The position numbers and the translations under genes are program-made. 6,062 bases of DNA, taken from positions 1 through 6,062 of the forward strand of contig JAIRNX010000140.1 in assembly GCA_031257815.1 (NCBI GenBank). The letters are read 5' to 3'. Positions 5,281-6,062 of this stretch are shown piece by piece. This DNA comes from Lactobacillales bacterium (lineage in GTDB: Bacteria; Bacillota; Bacilli; Lactobacillales; Streptococcaceae). The notes under the pieces were generated by a model, which made no database searches, had not been told where the DNA came from, and was given only the letters and a program-made list of their open reading frames with translations. The stretch's first letter is position 1; every line of letters begins with the position of its first letter.

Positions 5281-5958
5281 TTATTCCAGTTGCCAATCAA
5301 TTTCCTTTTCTCCAAGATTTCGTAACGCTGCATTAGCTTTAGAAAATGGTTTAGAGCCAAAAAAGCTATGGTAAGCAGACAGTGGACTAGGATGAGATGA
5401 CTCCAAAATCACATGACGACTAAGGATCAGTTTCTTTTTGGCTCGCGAAGCTTTTCCCCACAAGACAAAAATTACAGGTCTACTCCTTTTGTTTAATGCT
5501 TTAATCACATCATCTGTAAAGTTTTCCCATCCTTTCCCAGCATGACTATTTGCAAAATTAGGTCGAACAGTTAAAACAGTGTTTAAAAGCAATACCCCCT
5601 CTTTGGCCCACTTAGTTAAATCACCGTTTTTAGGCTCAGGAAATTTTGTATCCTCTTGATATTCTTTAAAAATATTTTTTAAAGAAGGTGGAGAAATAAC
5701 TCCCTTTTTCACTGAAAAGCTTAAGCCTTGCGCTTGATTGACACCATGATATGGGTCTTGTCCTAAAATTACAGCTTGCACATTCTCAAACGGTGTTAAC
5801 TCTAGCGCTCGAAAAATGTTTTCCTTAGCAGGATAAGCTGCATTTTTTTCATATTCTTGTGCTACAAATTTGGATAGTTTGGCAAAGTTTTCCGTTCTTA
5901 AACTACTAAATAATTCCTTTCGCCAATCATTAGGCAAAAGCTCCTCCAAAAAATTCAT
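5281..5958 (-). CDS. ung: Uracil-DNA glycosylase, family 1 (UNG)
   Basis: 225 residues, normal length. It removes uracil from DNA (from dUTP misincorporation or cytosine deamination) as the first step of base excision repair, in the cytoplasm/nucleoid. All motifs are present: GQDPYHG at 66-72 with the water-activating D68; GLSFSV at 78-83 with F81 to stack on uracil; LLLN at 123-126 with N126 for uracil recognition; and SSHPSPLSAY from 187 with catalytic H189 and the DNA-intercalating loop. WGK at 167-169 is also typical. The start ATG (5956-5958) has a Shine-Dalgarno site AAGGAG 9 bases upstream. It faces the DUF1831 gene (convergent, 166-base gap). It probably shares a transcript with the gene ending at 5989, 30 bases upstream, because no good promoter fits in that short gap. 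Confidence 0.96.
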   Translation of the reverse strand: MNFLEELLPNDWRKELFSSLRTENFAKLSKFVAQEYEKNAAYPAKENIFRALELTPFENVQAVILGQDPYHGVNQAQGLSFSVKKGVISPPSLKNIFKEYQEDTKFPEPKNGDLTKWAKEGVLLLNTVLTVRPNFANSHAGKGWENFTDDVIKALNKRSRPVIFVLWGKASRAKKKLILSRHVILESSHPSPLSAYHSFFGSKPFSKANAALRNLGEKEIDWQLE

Positions 5959-5967
5959 TTACTCTTT

Positions 5968-5973
5968 CTCCTT
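5968..5973 (-). promoter_or_regulatory. Shine-Dalgarno site of ung
   Basis: AAGGAG on the minus strand, 9 bases before the ung ATG; it decides the start. Confidence 0.8.
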
Positions 5974-5988
5974 AATATTATACGAAGT

Positions 5989-6062
5989 CTATTTATTACA
6001 ACACGCACCTTGAATAATTAAAATTTGTTTCCACATTTCTTTTTCTAAACCATGTGCAACTA
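5989..6062 (-). CDS. C-terminal end of an unidentified gene upstream of ung (truncated by the window)
   Basis: On the minus strand the frame entering from the window edge is open for 23 codons and ends at TAG (5989-5991), giving VAHGLEKEMWKQ, then ILIIQGACCNK. The residue mix looks like the C-terminus of a real soluble protein, and a same-strand gene ending 30 bases before ung makes a sensible operon arrangement. The other minus-strand frame also runs open to a TAA here, but reads with a less protein-like composition. I do not recognise the family from so few residues. The CC pair near the end is unremarkable without more sequence. Confidence 0.5.
   Translation of the reverse strand, partial: VAHGLEKEMWKQILIIQGACCNK

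Noticed and set aside
5977..5982. Perfect TATAAT on the minus strand just upstream of ung
   Set aside because: Transcription would start in or next to the ung Shine-Dalgarno site, and no -35 fits at 16-18 bases; probably an AT-rich coincidence.

Overview
The window looks like a low-GC, AT-rich Firmicute of the order Lactobacillales. The PyrK protein closely resembles the lactococcal/enterococcal type as I remember it, a DUF1831 protein follows a cysteine desulfurase, and the Shine-Dalgarno sites are strong AGGAGG types. I cannot fix the genus from sequence alone; an Enterococcaceae member (Enterococcus, Tetragenococcus or Melissococcus type) would be my guess.

Layout: (1) 1-186 is the C-terminal end of the housekeeping sigma factor RpoD/SigA. 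(2) 239-404 is a palindromic miniature element with 21-bp perfect terminal inverted repeats. (3) 424-1212 is pyrK, the flavin/[2Fe-2S] electron-transfer subunit of dihydroorotate dehydrogenase, with no pyrD beside it. (4) 1298-2776 is one long reading frame that fuses glutamate racemase (MurI/RacE) to an RdgB/HAM1-type non-canonical purine NTP pyrophosphatase. (5) 2774-3061 holds two more palindromic elements back to back: a diverged copy starting at the fusion gene's stop codon, then an intact copy with 34-bp perfect arms. (6) 3074-3595 is a YfcE/YsnB-type metallophosphoesterase. (7) 3604-4764 is a NifS/IscS-type cysteine desulfurase, overlapping by one base a DUF1831 gene (4764-5114). (8) 5115-5280 is a convergent gap with a terminal fragment of the same element family and a 20-bp near-palindrome. 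(9) On the minus strand lie ung (5281-5958) and, upstream of it, the last codons of another probable gene (5989-6062).

How the genes fit together: racE - rdgB homologue - ysnB is an old Firmicute neighbourhood (in Bacillus subtilis racE, ysnA and ysnB lie close together). Here the first two are one protein and the third is separated from them by repeat elements. The racemase makes D-glutamate for peptidoglycan, RdgB and Ung both protect DNA from wrong bases (dITP/XTP and uracil), and the cysteine desulfurase mobilises sulfur. The genes look ordinary and intact.

The least ordinary content is the repeat family. Three full or near-full copies and one end fragment occur in 6 kb. The copies share ends (AGARCCTGTTAACGATCTC) and a core hairpin, while the arms between them differ in sequence from copy to copy yet still pair within each copy. 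Two core base pairs swap together between copies, which suggests that structure is conserved. From memory, palindromic repeats of about 170 bp called EFAR have been described in Enterococcus faecalis with a similar modular look; whether this family is the same cannot be decided without a search.
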